Assembly (NCBI RefSeq): GCF_001953305.1
Contig: NZ_MTFE01000010.1
Location: forward strand, 1,473,015 to 1,537,014
Length of the DNA stretch: 64,000 bases
Source: Cnuella takakiae
GTDB lineage: Bacteria > Bacteroidota > Bacteroidia > Chitinophagales > Chitinophagaceae
Direction: 5' to 3'
Made by a program: the position numbers and the translations under genes. Numbering within the stretch: the first letter of the stretch is position 1; every line of letters starts with the position of its first letter. The notes beneath the pieces are model-generated. The model was not told the origin of the DNA. It did no database searches and worked only from the letters and a program-made list of their open reading frames with translations. Of this stretch, positions 7,230-17,507 are shown piece after piece.

Positions 7230-8276
7230 ATGCAGTTTACAGCCGCCCAGATATCTTTAATTATTCAGGGGAAAATTGAGGGAAATGCAGACGCTGCGGT
7301 TGATTCCTTTGGCAAGATCGAAGAGGCGAAGCCTAACCAACTGACCTTTTTGGCTAATCCCAAATACGAGGAATTTCTTTATTCCACCAACGCTTCTATC
7401 GTTATTTTAAACGAAGCTTACGAGCTGAAAGAGCCCATTGCGCCTACGCTGATCCGGGTGCCCGATGCCTATAGCGCCTTTGCACTGCTGCTGAGCAAGT
7501 ACCAGGAAATGGCTGCCCAGCAAATGAAAGGCATCCAGCAGCCTTCCTATATTCCCGATTCTGCAGAGATCGGTGAAAATGTATTTATTGGTGCTTTTGC
7601 CTATTTCGGGCAAAATGTAAAAGTGGGCGCCAATACCAAAATTTATCCCAACGCTTTTATTGGCGATAATGTACAGATCGGCGACAACTGCGTGATCCAT
7701 CCCGGCGTGAAGATCTATTATGGCTGTATTCTCCGCAACAATGTGGTGATCCATGCAGGCACCGTGATTGGTTCCGACGGCTTTGGCTTTGCGCCGCAAG
7801 CCGACGGCTCTTACAAAAAAGTACCCCAGATCGGTAATGTAGTGGTTGAAGATGGCGTTGAGATTGGCGCCAACACCACCATCGACCGGGCAACCATTGG
7901 TTCAACCATCATTAAAGCGGGCGCCAAACTCGACAACCTGATCCAGATCGCCCACAATGTGGAGGTGGGCAACAATACCGTGATCGCCGCCCAGGCAGGT
8001 GTTTCGGGTTCTACCAAGATCGGCGATAATGTAATGATCGGCGGACAGGCCGGGCTGGTAGGTCATATCCAGATTGCCGACGGCAGCCGCATCAATGCCC
8101 AGAGCGGTGTGAGCAAATCGCTTAAAACGCCCGGCACCACCGTTACCGGCTCTCCTGCCCACGACTACAGCTCGGTGCTTCGCAGCCAGGCCGTTTTCCG
8201 CAACCTGCCCAACCTCGAAAAGCGTATTTACGAGCTGGAAGAGTTGGTAAAGCAGTTGATGGCGGAGAAGGTTTAG
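7230..8276 (+). CDS. lpxD: UDP-3-O-acyl-glucosamine N-acyltransferase LpxD
   Basis: A 348-residue protein with the LpxD layout: an N-terminal uridine-binding domain up to about residue 100, then a left-handed beta helix of hexapeptide repeats ([33 protein letters not shown] and onward), and a C-terminal helix ending [14 protein letters not shown]. The catalytic histidine is in QIAHNVEVG. It adds the third acyl chain in lipid A synthesis at the inner membrane. ATG 7230 was chosen because it begins the conserved MQFTAAQI; the longer frame from TTG 7200 reads through the low-complexity stretch TTTTGACTTTTGACTTTTTA. Other lpx genes are not adjacent. Confidence 0.95.
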   Translation: MQFTAAQISLIIQGKIEGNADAAVDSFGKIEEAKPNQLTFLANPKYEEFLYSTNASIVILNEAYELKEPIAPTLIRVPDAYSAFALLLSKYQEMAAQQMKGIQQPSYIPDSAEIGENVFIGAFAYFGQNVKVGANTKIYPNAFIGDNVQIGDNCVIHPGVKIYYGCILRNNVVIHAGTVIGSDGFGFAPQADGSYKKVPQIGNVVVEDGVEIGANTTIDRATIGSTIIKAGAKLDNLIQIAHNVEVGNNTVIAAQAGVSGSTKIGDNVMIGGQAGLVGHIQIADGSRINAQSGVSKSLKTPGTTVTGSPAHDYSSVLRSQAVFRNLPNLEKRIYELEELVKQLMAEKV

Positions 8277-8325
8277 GTTGAGGAGCAGGTTTAGGTTTAG
8301 AACTGAAGGAAATTTTTAAGATAGG

Positions 8326-8356
8326 AAGGAGGCTGATGGCCTCCTTTATTTTTTTT
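8326..8356 (+). terminator. Intrinsic terminator after lpxD
   Basis: Stem AAGGAGGC/GCCTCCTT with a five-base loop, followed by TATTTTTTTT. Classical rho-independent shape. Confidence 0.85.
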
Positions 8357-8601
8357 ACCGCTATCCTTCCTGATAAACCACAAATTATTTCCAACCACTT
8401 ACGCCAACAAGAATGCTGGGTTGTAAATAGAAAACTGGGATTGCACCAAGTGAATACATTGTGGTTCTTCTATTTCATTGTTGGCCAGAAACGGCCCATC
8501 ACTAACTCCCCTGCACTCAGGAATGGCAACCAGGCATATCGTAGTCTGGCTTTTATGGTTGCGTGAAGCAGCGGCAGCCCGTAGGGCTTAAATCTGAATA
8601 G

Positions 8602-8620
8602 CCGCCGGTTGCACCGGCGG
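8602..8620. repeat. Hairpin CCGCCGGT-TGC-ACCGGCGG, copy 1
   Basis: Perfect 8-base arms around TGC. Identical to 8738-8756 and part of the larger symmetric block. Confidence 0.8.
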
Positions 8621-8651
8621 GAAACAAGGCGCCGGCTGAATGCCAAATGCC

Positions 8652-8707
8652 CAACCCCGTAGGGGTTGAATAATACAGGTGCTCAAGGTTCAACCCCCAA
8701 GGGGTTG
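8652..8707. repeat. Two CAACCCC/GGGGTTG hairpins
   Basis: CAACCCCGTAGGGGTTG at 8652-8668 and CAACCCCCAAGGGGTTG at 8691-8707. Palindromes built on AACCCC and GGGGTT are a known style of dispersed element in this phylum. Confidence 0.75.
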
Positions 8708-8737
8708 GCCGTTATAGGGTTGCGCTTTCTTTGCCAT

Positions 8738-8756
8738 CCGCCGGTTGCACCGGCGG
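8738..8756. repeat. Hairpin CCGCCGGT-TGC-ACCGGCGG, copy 2
   Basis: Exact second copy of 8602-8620, in the right half of the symmetric block. Confidence 0.8.
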
Positions 8757-8857
8757 CTATTTGAATTGAAGCCCTATGGGCTTTACAGAACCTTGACGGA
8801 TTACCGGGATATAATGCCAGGGGTATCTGTTTCTTTTACCTCCATTCCAAACTTAAT

Positions 8858-9580
8858 CTAAACCGCTCCCTCAACCTTTGATTGATGCTTCCTGCTGATC
8901 AATCTCCAACCTACTCCCAATAGCACCACTGAAAACCCCAGGAACCCAAAGTTCCAGGCTGCCACATTTCCGGTTATCTCCCGCACATTGTGCAGCTTTA
9001 GGATGTGGTGATCCATCAGTCCCTCCAGAATATTGAAAAGGCCCCAGCCTGCCAGCAGTCCGCCCCACAACAGGTTACCGCTGCGGTCGGCATCGGCACG
9101 CCGGCCTGTTTTCCAAAGCATTACTACCCCCACTAGCACTACCAGCAGGCAAAAAGCATGGAAAATGCCATCCCAAAACATATTCACGGTTTTAGCCACG
9201 AGGTCGGTAGGAGGGATCTTGTTGCTCAGCATTTCGTGCCATTGCAGTATTTGGTGCAGCATGATGCCATCTATAAAGCCGCCTAGGCCGATGCCCAGCA
9301 CCAGGGCTGCCGTTGCCAGTGGCATGAGGTTGTATACCGTTGCTGGTCCCTGCACACCAGAAGGTTGATGGTATCGTTTACCAAAGAGCCAGGCCAGGCC
9401 GCCCACAATTGCTGCCAGCAGGATAAAGGGCGACAGCATAGCCAACAGGTTGGGGTAAAACTGGCTGTCGAAGATGGCTTCCTGCACTTTTTTGTTGCAG
9501 GTGATACAGGCTTGCAGGGGTGGCCCCACCGTTAGGAACAGGGGCAATAACAAGAGGGCTTTATTGTGGTTTTGCATCAA
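8858..9580 (-). CDS. DUF2243-type membrane protein with N-terminal CxxC
   Basis: A 240-residue membrane protein. The stretch GFIDGIMLHQILQWHEMLS and the later GLMDHHILKLHNVRE are the signature of DUF2243 proteins, rich in conserved His, Asp and Trp within membrane helices; no function is established. About five to six hydrophobic segments follow a signal-like N terminus ending LQACITC. The first 75 residues, with the CxxC and one extra helix, look like an addition to the DUF2243 core. The His-rich membrane core plus Cys pair suggests metal or haem binding, but this is inference only. Start ATG is at 9580 or one codon later. It faces lpxD across a repeat block. Confidence 0.8.
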   Translation of the reverse strand: MMQNHNKALLLLPLFLTVGPPLQACITCNKKVQEAIFDSQFYPNLLAMLSPFILLAAIVGGLAWLFGKRYHQPSGVQGPATVYNLMPLATAALVLGIGLGGFIDGIMLHQILQWHEMLSNKIPPTDLVAKTVNMFWDGIFHAFCLLVVLVGVVMLWKTGRRADADRSGNLLWGGLLAGWGLFNILEGLMDHHILKLHNVREITGNVAAWNFGFLGFSVVLLGVGWRLISRKHQSKVEGAV

Positions 9581-9705
9581 CCGGTTTTACCCGTTCAGCA
9601 ACAAGAATAGGACCGCCTGCCAAAAGGGGCTGAAATGGGCGGTTTTTGGGGATAAAATGGCAGGTTTTTAACGGCTGTACACATGGCAGAGCGGCCCATT
9701 TTCGG

Positions 9706-9713
9706 TACATTTG
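9706..9713 (+). promoter_or_regulatory. TAnnTTTG -7 element for gyrB
   Basis: TACATTTG matches the consensus exactly and lies 47 bases upstream of the gyrB ATG. No clear TTTG -33 box is seen at the usual distance. Confidence 0.65.
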
Positions 9714-9742
9714 CCCACTTGTGGACTCCTCCACAGGAATAG

Positions 9743-11755
<2,013 letters not shown>

Positions 11756-11777
11756 GTTTTGTCCAACTTGTTCATAA

Positions 11778-11813
11778 TAAAAAAGTGGTTTCCATCCGGA
11801 ACCACTTTTTTTA
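11778..11813 (+). terminator. Intrinsic terminator after gyrB
   Basis: Stem AAAAAAGTGGTT/AACCACTTTTTT with loop TCCATCCGG. Because both ends are A/T runs, it may also serve the opposing asparagine-synthase-like gene. Confidence 0.88.
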
Positions 11814-11867
11814 TTGCTTTTATATAAAACTCTATTTAGGGGAAAGGGCACCTTTGCGCTCCCTGCT

Positions 11868-13310
11868 TCAGTTGGCAGCAAAAAACTTTTCCCTGAATTT
11901 TTGATACAATTGGGGTAAACTCATCGTAGTTGCTTTGCTGGCCTGTATCATCAGGCTTTTATAACCCGTAGGCCTGGTGTTGAAGGCGTATTGCAATAAG
12001 GCAGGAACCATCCGCTCAATCAAATCAATATGCGCTTGTGAGGTCCTGCGCTTTGCTTCGGGTATGCTGTAAAAAAGGGATATGATTTCATGGCTGTTGA
12101 TGATGTAAAAGCGCTCCGTTCCCCGCAGGTCTAATGACTGCTCAATTGCCGACAGCCATCCGCCAACCCGCTGCTCCAGGTAAAATCGATCCCGCCAGTC
12201 CAGGCCTTCGGTAGGTGTATGTTCCACCCATTTCATCCACTCCTTCAGAGCTTGTATATAAAAGTTATCCTCATCATGCGGAAGCCGGTACCTTTTGCGC
12301 AGGGAGGCAATTTCCATCGGCGGATCAAACCAGTTGTATCCAAAACATTTGGCAACGCCGAAAACGCCACCCCTTAGTATCAGGTCACCTTTTCCAAAAT
12401 GATCCCATTGGCCATGGGTAAACATCTCTTTGTCCGCATCGTCAATATTGCCTGCAGTATGTGCTGTATAAAGCCTTTCCTTTTCTGCCGAAAAAGGACC
12501 CTTTTTGATGTACTGATGTTTTACCTGCAGTGCGCGTGCAATTTTTGGTGGCAGGTCAAAATCGGTAAGCGTGAGGTGTTTGTGATCCTGGGTGTAGGTA
12601 GCAAAACTGATCTTGGCAGTGTGGCATGCCGCTGCAATCAACCTGGAGTCGTAGCCTGACGTAAGGGGTAGCAAAATCCTTTTCCTGGTTTGGTACAGGT
12701 TGGAAAGCGAAGTGATAAACCGGTCCTGTATCCGGTCCAGCACTTCGGGGTAAGACAGTTCCGGGATTGGCTTAGGTAAAGGCCGGTAAACAGGCTGGAA
12801 GGTTTGCAGGTTGAGAGTCTGGCTGGGCAGCAATTTATACACCCCTTCAAACCTGCTTAAGGGCAAAGGGTACCATTCCACGCCCCGGCGGTGTTTCAGC
12901 ACTTCGGGGCGGGGAACAAGACCTTCAATTTCCTGGAGGAGCGCCAGGCTGCCGGACACCCATTTGCGCCCATTCACCAGGGTATAAAAACAACCGATCA
13001 GGCCACTGCAATCAAGGTGAATTTCATCGTTGCCAATCAGCAGCCACCTGCCATTCCAGGTTTTATAATGTTCCTTTATTTCCGAGGTCCGTGCTTTTTT
13101 TATAACGGTAAGCGGGTCTTCGCTCAGGCGGTCCGAATGAACAGCTATACCCATCAGCCACCACGATATTCCGTCAGCGTCTACAGCTTGTTCAACCCTT
13201 AGTTCCGAACAATGCATCAGCAAAAAACCGGCATTGATCTTAACAGTCTGCCAGTCTGCATTCACTGGTGCTGCGCCTGTTCCAATTAAGTACTGCATTT
13301 TGTGCATCAT
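11868..13310 (-). CDS. Asparagine-synthase-like ATP pyrophosphatase lacking the glutaminase Cys
   Basis: A 480-residue protein. The loop LLPLTSGYDSRLIAAA near residues 213-228 is the PP-loop of asparagine-synthetase-type enzymes that adenylate a carboxylate. The N-terminal 150 residues have the outline of a class II amidotransferase (GRWLLIGNDEIHLDCSGLIG). However, the chain begins MMHKMQ without the catalytic Cys at position 2, so it should not use glutamine. Such proteins are common in glycan and natural-product loci, but here the neighbours are gyrB and a sugar reductase, so the substrate is unknown. ATG 13310 is the first Met; one codon later is another. Confidence 0.75.
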   Translation of the reverse strand: MMHKMQYLIGTGAAPVNADWQTVKINAGFLLMHCSELRVEQAVDADGISWWLMGIAVHSDRLSEDPLTVIKKARTSEIKEHYKTWNGRWLLIGNDEIHLDCSGLIGCFYTLVNGRKWVSGSLALLQEIEGLVPRPEVLKHRRGVEWYPLPLSRFEGVYKLLPSQTLNLQTFQPVYRPLPKPIPELSYPEVLDRIQDRFITSLSNLYQTRKRILLPLTSGYDSRLIAAACHTAKISFATYTQDHKHLTLTDFDLPPKIARALQVKHQYIKKGPFSAEKERLYTAHTAGNIDDADKEMFTHGQWDHFGKGDLILRGGVFGVAKCFGYNWFDPPMEIASLRKRYRLPHDEDNFYIQALKEWMKWVEHTPTEGLDWRDRFYLEQRVGGWLSAIEQSLDLRGTERFYIINSHEIISLFYSIPEAKRRTSQAHIDLIERMVPALLQYAFNTRPTGYKSLMIQASKATTMSLPQLYQKFREKFFAAN

Positions 13311-13695
13311 CTGGGAAAGAATTTCTGATCAGGAAATCGAATAGTTTACAAGACGCTACACAGATTAGCCTGAAGGTTTTTTTACAGCACAATCTGTAGC
13401 AGCCAGGCTGGTAGTGGTTTGTATACCGAAAAGCCAGCAAGGGCATTGGGGAATATTGTTTAAAAAGGGTAGGGAGCAAGCGAGTGGTTATTGGCAAAGC
13501 ACAGGCCAATGGATGCCTTTCGTTTGCTCTGTTGATAGCAAGGGATTGGGTTTACGCTACACTTGCGTAAGGGTGCAAGCAATTAGTAAACCAAGCGCAG
13601 GCTGGGTGCATATTTGCTATGCTTACCCTGCCGTTAAAAAAAGGAACATAACCTAATCCGGCCGGCCCTATTTTTACGCCACTTAATTTTTCCCG
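13311..13695. other. Gap of 385 bases with no supported gene
   Basis: This stretch separates two divergent genes and holds no feature other than a possible promoter near 13669. An open frame at 13414-13656 has no plausible protein character. Confidence 0.6.
13669..13676 (+). promoter_or_regulatory. Near-consensus -7 element for the YghZ-like gene
   Basis: TATTTTTA differs from TAnnTTTG in the last base and lies 19 bases before the ATG, a common distance in this window. Confidence 0.35.
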
Positions 13696-14694
13696 ATGAC
13701 CTATACCGCTAACGACCAACGCTATGCCGCCATGCAATACCGCCGCACGGGCCGCAGTGGCCTCAAGCTGCCCGCACTTTCGTTGGGCCTGTGGCACAAC
13801 TTCGGCGAGGTAGACACCCTGGCCAATTGCCGCGACATTATCTATACTGCATTCGACCATGGTATTACGCACATTGACCTGGCCAACAATTACGGCCCGC
13901 CTCCCGGAGCTGCAGAAGAAACCTTTGGAAGGATCTTCGCTTCCGGCCTCCAGCCTTACCGCGATGAGCTGATTATATCCACCAAGGCCGGCTGGCCCAT
14001 GTGGCCCGGGCCTTATGGCGACCTGGGTTCTAAAAAATACCTGGTGGCCTCCCTCGATCAAAGCCTGAAAAGAATGGGGTTGGATTATGTAGATATTTTT
14101 TACCACCACCGCCCCGATCCCGATACGCCGCTGTACGAAACCATGTCCGCACTCGACGGTATCGTGCGGCAGGGCAAGGCACTGTATGTAGGCATCAGCA
14201 GTTACGGACCGGCAGAAGCTGCCGAGGCTTTTAAAATTTTGCGCTCCCTGGGTACACCTTGTCTGATCCACCAACCCAAGTACTCGATGCTGGACCGCTG
14301 GATTGAAGACGGCCTGCTGGATGTGCTGGAGCAGGACGGTGTCGGCTGTATTACCTTTTCATCGCTGGCGCAGGGCCTGCTCACCAACAAATACCTCAAC
14401 GGCATCCCGGCCGACTCACGTGCCGCACGCCCCCTGGGCAACGGCGCCATTGAGGCCGATGCCATCACCGATGCCAATATTGAGAAGGTACGGCGCCTCA
14501 ACACCCTTGCGGAGCAAAGAGGCCAGTCGCTGGCGCAGATGTCGCTGGCCTGGGTGCTTAAAGACCCGCGCATCACATCGGTGGTGATTGGCGCTTCCAA
14601 AGCTTCCCAGGTTTTGGATTCGATCAAATGCCTCAACAACCCGAACTTTGCGGCCCAGGAGCTGGAAGCAATTGAAGCCATCCTGAAAGGATAA
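13696..14694 (+). CDS. yghZ: Aldo/keto reductase, YghZ (L-glyceraldehyde 3-phosphate reductase) type
   Basis: A 332-residue protein with the aldo-keto reductase catalytic set: D61 and Y66 in DLANNYGPPPG, K97 in STKAGW and H138 in FYHHRPD. Long stretches such as LPALSLGLWHNFG, DLANNYGPPPG, GPYG, SKKYL, SLDQSLKRMGL and LAQGLLTNKYLNG are characteristic of E. coli YghZ. That enzyme reduces L-glyceraldehyde 3-phosphate and other aldehydes with NADPH and is related to potassium-channel beta subunits. The gene is followed 134 bases later by galK on the same strand; the gap is filled by an inverted repeat that starts at the base after the stop codon. Confidence 0.9.
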   Translation: MTYTANDQRYAAMQYRRTGRSGLKLPALSLGLWHNFGEVDTLANCRDIIYTAFDHGITHIDLANNYGPPPGAAEETFGRIFASGLQPYRDELIISTKAGWPMWPGPYGDLGSKKYLVASLDQSLKRMGLDYVDIFYHHRPDPDTPLYETMSALDGIVRQGKALYVGISSYGPAEAAEAFKILRSLGTPCLIHQPKYSMLDRWIEDGLLDVLEQDGVGCITFSSLAQGLLTNKYLNGIPADSRAARPLGNGAIEADAITDANIEKVRRLNTLAEQRGQSLAQMSLAWVLKDPRITSVVIGASKASQVLDSIKCLNNPNFAAQELEAIEAILKG

Positions 14695-14796
14695 GGATTT
14701 TGGATGTGGGATATCGGATTTCGGAGCGCTTGAAACAGTAATACGCTTACTGGTGCTGAGAACTGCCGAAATCCGAAATCCCACATCCGGAAATCC
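14695..14796. repeat. Long inverted repeat between yghZ and galK
   Basis: Left arm 14695-14724 begins GGATTTTGGATGTGGGATAT and starts directly after the TAA stop. Right arm 14766-14796 begins CCGAAATCCGAAATCCCACA. About 30 bases pair with only a few mismatches. The arms are themselves built from repeats of GGATTT and GGGAT. Confidence 0.85.
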
Positions 14797-14828
14797 CTGT
14801 CGGTATATTTTTTACAGTAAACAACATC

Positions 14829-16001
14829 ATGGTACAATCAAACCCTTTCAACGTTGCGGCTGTGGCCGCTACTTTTCGTGAAGCCTACGGCACCGAACCC
14901 CTGGTGGTACGTTCGCCGGGACGGGTAAACATCATTGGCGAGCACACCGATTACAACGAGGGTTTTGTATTGCCTGCAGCCATTGACAAGGCCATTTATG
15001 TAGCCATCGGCAAAAGGGACGACGATACCATTAAGCTTTTCTCCCGTGAGTTTGGCCAGAGCCATACCACCACGCTTTCGGATGTACACCCCACCCGGGG
15101 CTGGGCCAACTATATCCTTGGCGTGGTAGATCAACTGCAGAAGCGCGGTTATAAACTGGGCGGCTTCAACCTGGTATTTGACGGCGATGTACCTATCGGC
15201 GCCGGGCTTTCCTCTTCAGCGGCTGTGGAGTGCGCTGCAACCATGGCCCTCAGCGAACTGTTTGGCCTGGGCGTAGCGCGCCGCGAGATCACCGATATTG
15301 CCCAGAAAGCCGAGCATACTTATGCTGGTGTTCGGGTAGGCATCATGGATATGTTTGCCTCTGTTTTTGGCAAGAAGAACCATGTGATCAAACTGGATTG
15401 CCGCAGCATGGAGTACGAATATGTGCCCCTGAATATGGAAGGTGTGCGCATCGTATTGCTTAATACCAATGTAAACCACTCCCTGGCTTCCTCCGAATAC
15501 AATACCCGCAGGCAGGAATGCGAGCAGGGTGTAGCCTGGATCAAAGAACAGCATCCTGAAGTGCATAGCCTGCGCGATGCTACACTTGAGATGCTGGACC
15601 AGCATGTAGCACCCAGGAGCAAGGTTGTGGACAAACGCTGCCGTTATGTGATCGAAGAAATCCAGCGCCTGCAGGCAGGTTGCGAAGACCTGCGCAACGG
15701 CCACCTGGAAGACCTGGGACAAAAGATGTTTGCAACCCATGATGGATTGAGCAAACAATATGAAGTAAGCTGCAAAGAGCTGGACTTCCTGGTCGATCAT
15801 GTGCGCAACAATCCCGCAGTGCTGGGTGCCCGTATGATGGGTGGCGGCTTTGGCGGCTGTACCATCAACCTGGTAAAAGAAGAAGCGATCGAAGACCTGA
15901 TTGCATCGGCTACCAAGGCCTATAAAGATGGTATGGGCATGGACCTTACAGCTTATGTAGCGCAGGTGGAAGATGGCACTTCGGTGATCAGCAGGCCGTA
16001 A
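14829..16001 (+). CDS. galK: Galactokinase
   Basis: A 390-residue GHMP-family kinase that phosphorylates galactose at C1, the entry step of the Leloir pathway. The galactose-binding signature GRVNIIGEHTDYNEG is near residue 33, the ATP-binding motif PIGAGLSSSAAVE near 125 and the third motif MGGGFGGCTINLV near 340, all intact. ATG 14829 gives the expected N terminus. galM (aldose 1-epimerase) follows on the opposite strand, so the two enzymes of galactose entry are adjacent but convergent. No galT, galE or galactose transporter is present in the window. Confidence 0.96.
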   Translation: MVQSNPFNVAAVAATFREAYGTEPLVVRSPGRVNIIGEHTDYNEGFVLPAAIDKAIYVAIGKRDDDTIKLFSREFGQSHTTTLSDVHPTRGWANYILGVVDQLQKRGYKLGGFNLVFDGDVPIGAGLSSSAAVECAATMALSELFGLGVARREITDIAQKAEHTYAGVRVGIMDMFASVFGKKNHVIKLDCRSMEYEYVPLNMEGVRIVLLNTNVNHSLASSEYNTRRQECEQGVAWIKEQHPEVHSLRDATLEMLDQHVAPRSKVVDKRCRYVIEEIQRLQAGCEDLRNGHLEDLGQKMFATHDGLSKQYEVSCKELDFLVDHVRNNPAVLGARMMGGGFGGCTINLVKEEAIEDLIASATKAYKDGMGMDLTAYVAQVEDGTSVISRP

Positions 16002-16058
16002 TGAGTGATGAATGATGAGTAATGAGTTTTTATAACAAAAGTTTTAATGTACATCAAT

Positions 16059-16090
16059 AGAAAAGCCGGCAATCATGTGCCGGCTTTTCT
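16059..16090 (+). terminator. Terminator between galK and galM
   Basis: Perfect 12-base arms AGAAAAGCCGGC/GCCGGCTTTTCT with an 8-base loop. The poly-T is short, but the stem base is A/T on both sides, so it may work in both directions. Confidence 0.8.
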
Positions 16091-16100
16091 ATTTGGAACC

Positions 16101-16186
16101 TGTCATGCCGAACTTGTTTCGGCATCCCCCCTGCTTTCGCAAACTCCGAGAAAAGAAGGAGATGCCGAAACAAGTTCGGCATGACA
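16101..16186. repeat. TGTCATGCCGAACTTG dispersed repeat, unit 1 (perfect arms)
   Basis: A 26-base left arm, TGTCATGCCGAACTTGTTTC plus GGCATC (16101-16126), and a perfect inverse at 16161-16186 around a 34-base loop. Related but decayed units lie at 30106, 30205, 60504 and 60602. This is the best preserved copy. Confidence 0.9.
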
Positions 16187-16244
16187 GACGCTATAACTTT
16201 CAAGTTCCCTTCATACCTTAATAAATTCACTCACCACTCACCAC

Positions 16245-17306
16245 TTACAAAAACCGGAACACCGTCACCGATTCAAACACCTCACCCGGGTTCAACCTTG
16301 TAGTAGGGAAGTGCGCATGATTAGGCGAGTCGGGGAAGTGCTGGGTTTCAAGGCAGAAGCCGCTGTTCTTTTCATCCATGGCGCCACTGCGCAGCCGAAC
16401 AGTGCCCTTCATGAAATTGGCGCCATACAACTGTACACCGGGCTCGGTGGTTTCCACTTCCAGCACTATACCGCTTTGTTCACCAATGACGCGGGCGGCA
16501 AAGGAGCGGGTATTTTCTTTTTCCTTCCGCAATACAAAGTTGTGGTCGTAGCCGTGCCCAAACTGGATCAGCGGATGCGGGTCGTTTACCCTTTCGCCAA
16601 TGGTATGCGGCTCCAGGAAGTTGAAGGGGGTGCCGGCAACAGGCAGCAGCACACCGGTAGGAATGGCAAAGGCATCCGTTTCAGTAATATAATCTGCATT
16701 TATCTGCAGGCGGTGGTTTAATATGGAACCGCTGCCCTGACCATTCAGGTTGAAATAAGCATGGTTGGTGAGGTTCACCACGGTAGGTTTATTGGTGGTA
16801 GCTTTGAAGCTTGCTTGCAGTTCGTTGTTACCGGTAAGCTGGTAGCTTACTTCAATATCCATATTTCCCGGGTAGCCTTCTTCGCCATCGGGCGAGTGGT
16901 AGCGGAACACAATGGTTGCAGCATCGGGCTGGGTAGCTTCCCATACTTTTTCCTGAAAATTTTCAATGCCGCCATGCAGGTGGTGTTCACCCAGGTTGGT
17001 TGCCAGCGCGTAGTCATGGCCATCAAGGGAAAACCTGCCTTTGGCAATGCGGTTGGCATAACGGCCAACCGTTGCGCCCAAAAAAGAAGAGCGTGCGGCT
17101 TCATAAGCCTGCAGGCTGTCGAGGCCCAATACCACATCGCGTAAAACGCCGTTTTTATCAGGTGCCAGCAGGCTTACCAGTCTTGCGCCATAGTTGGTAA
17201 AAGCGGCCTGCAGCCTGCCATTGTGCAGGTAGAAAAGGTCCACCTGTTTTCCATCCTTTTGTTGCTGAAAACCTTCTTTTGCGGGCAATGCTACTGCTGC
17301 GTCCAT
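16245..17306 (-). CDS. galM: Aldose 1-epimerase (mutarotase)
   Basis: A 353-residue GalM-family protein. It interconverts alpha and beta anomers of galactose and related sugars. Family marks are NYGARLVSLLAPDKNG near the start, GATVGRYANRIAKGRF, the general-acid His in LTNHAYFNLNG, GHGYDHNFVL, and the catalytic Glu region CLETQHFPDSPNH near the C terminus. No signal peptide is evident, so a cytoplasmic location is likely, although Bacteroidota also have exported forms. ATG 17306 was taken as the start. It faces galK and supplies its alpha-galactose substrate. Confidence 0.94.
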   Translation of the reverse strand: MDAAVALPAKEGFQQQKDGKQVDLFYLHNGRLQAAFTNYGARLVSLLAPDKNGVLRDVVLGLDSLQAYEAARSSFLGATVGRYANRIAKGRFSLDGHDYALATNLGEHHLHGGIENFQEKVWEATQPDAATIVFRYHSPDGEEGYPGNMDIEVSYQLTGNNELQASFKATTNKPTVVNLTNHAYFNLNGQGSGSILNHRLQINADYITETDAFAIPTGVLLPVAGTPFNFLEPHTIGERVNDPHPLIQFGHGYDHNFVLRKEKENTRSFAARVIGEQSGIVLEVETTEPGVQLYGANFMKGTVRLRSGAMDEKNSGFCLETQHFPDSPNHAHFPTTRLNPGEVFESVTVFRFL

Positions 17307-17473
17307 GTGTAAGCTGCTTTTATATGAACGGGGAAATTAGGGAAAAAGCCGCTACCAGTTTCTGATGCCAACAGCATTGCGCTACCGCATTTTATTTACC
17401 AGTCTTCAGTTATGTTTCCACCTTCCTTTCAACATAGTTGTTCGCTACATCAAGCGGGCATCGCTCAGGCCAT

Positions 17474-17481
17474 TATCTTTA
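17474..17481 (+). promoter_or_regulatory. Near-consensus -7 element for the SMP-30-like gene
   Basis: TATCTTTA differs from TAnnTTTG only in the last base and lies 26 bases before the ATG. Confidence 0.4.
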
Positions 17482-17507
17482 AGCCATAGCAAATAAAACA
17501 TGCCAAT

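Larger units (their letters stand above)
8357..8857. other. Gene-free stretch with nested palindromes (8581-8786)
   Basis: No convincing gene lies between lpxD and the DUF2243 gene. The first 220 bases hold nothing recognisable. The rest is a symmetric block. Outer arms are GTAGGGCTTAAATCTGAATA (8581-8600) and a matching inverse near 8757-8781. Inside are two copies of the hairpin CCGCCGGTTGCACCGGCGG (8602-8620, 8738-8756) and two of the CAACCCC/GGGGTTG hairpin (8652-8668, 8691-8707). Confidence 0.75.

Noticed and set aside
8336-8566. Possible 76-residue gene after lpxD
   Set aside because: It starts inside the lpxD terminator and its composition shows no protein character.
13414-13656. Possible 80-residue gene before yghZ
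   Set aside because: No promoter, unlikely composition, and no recognisable motif; an opposing frame of similar length is equally open.
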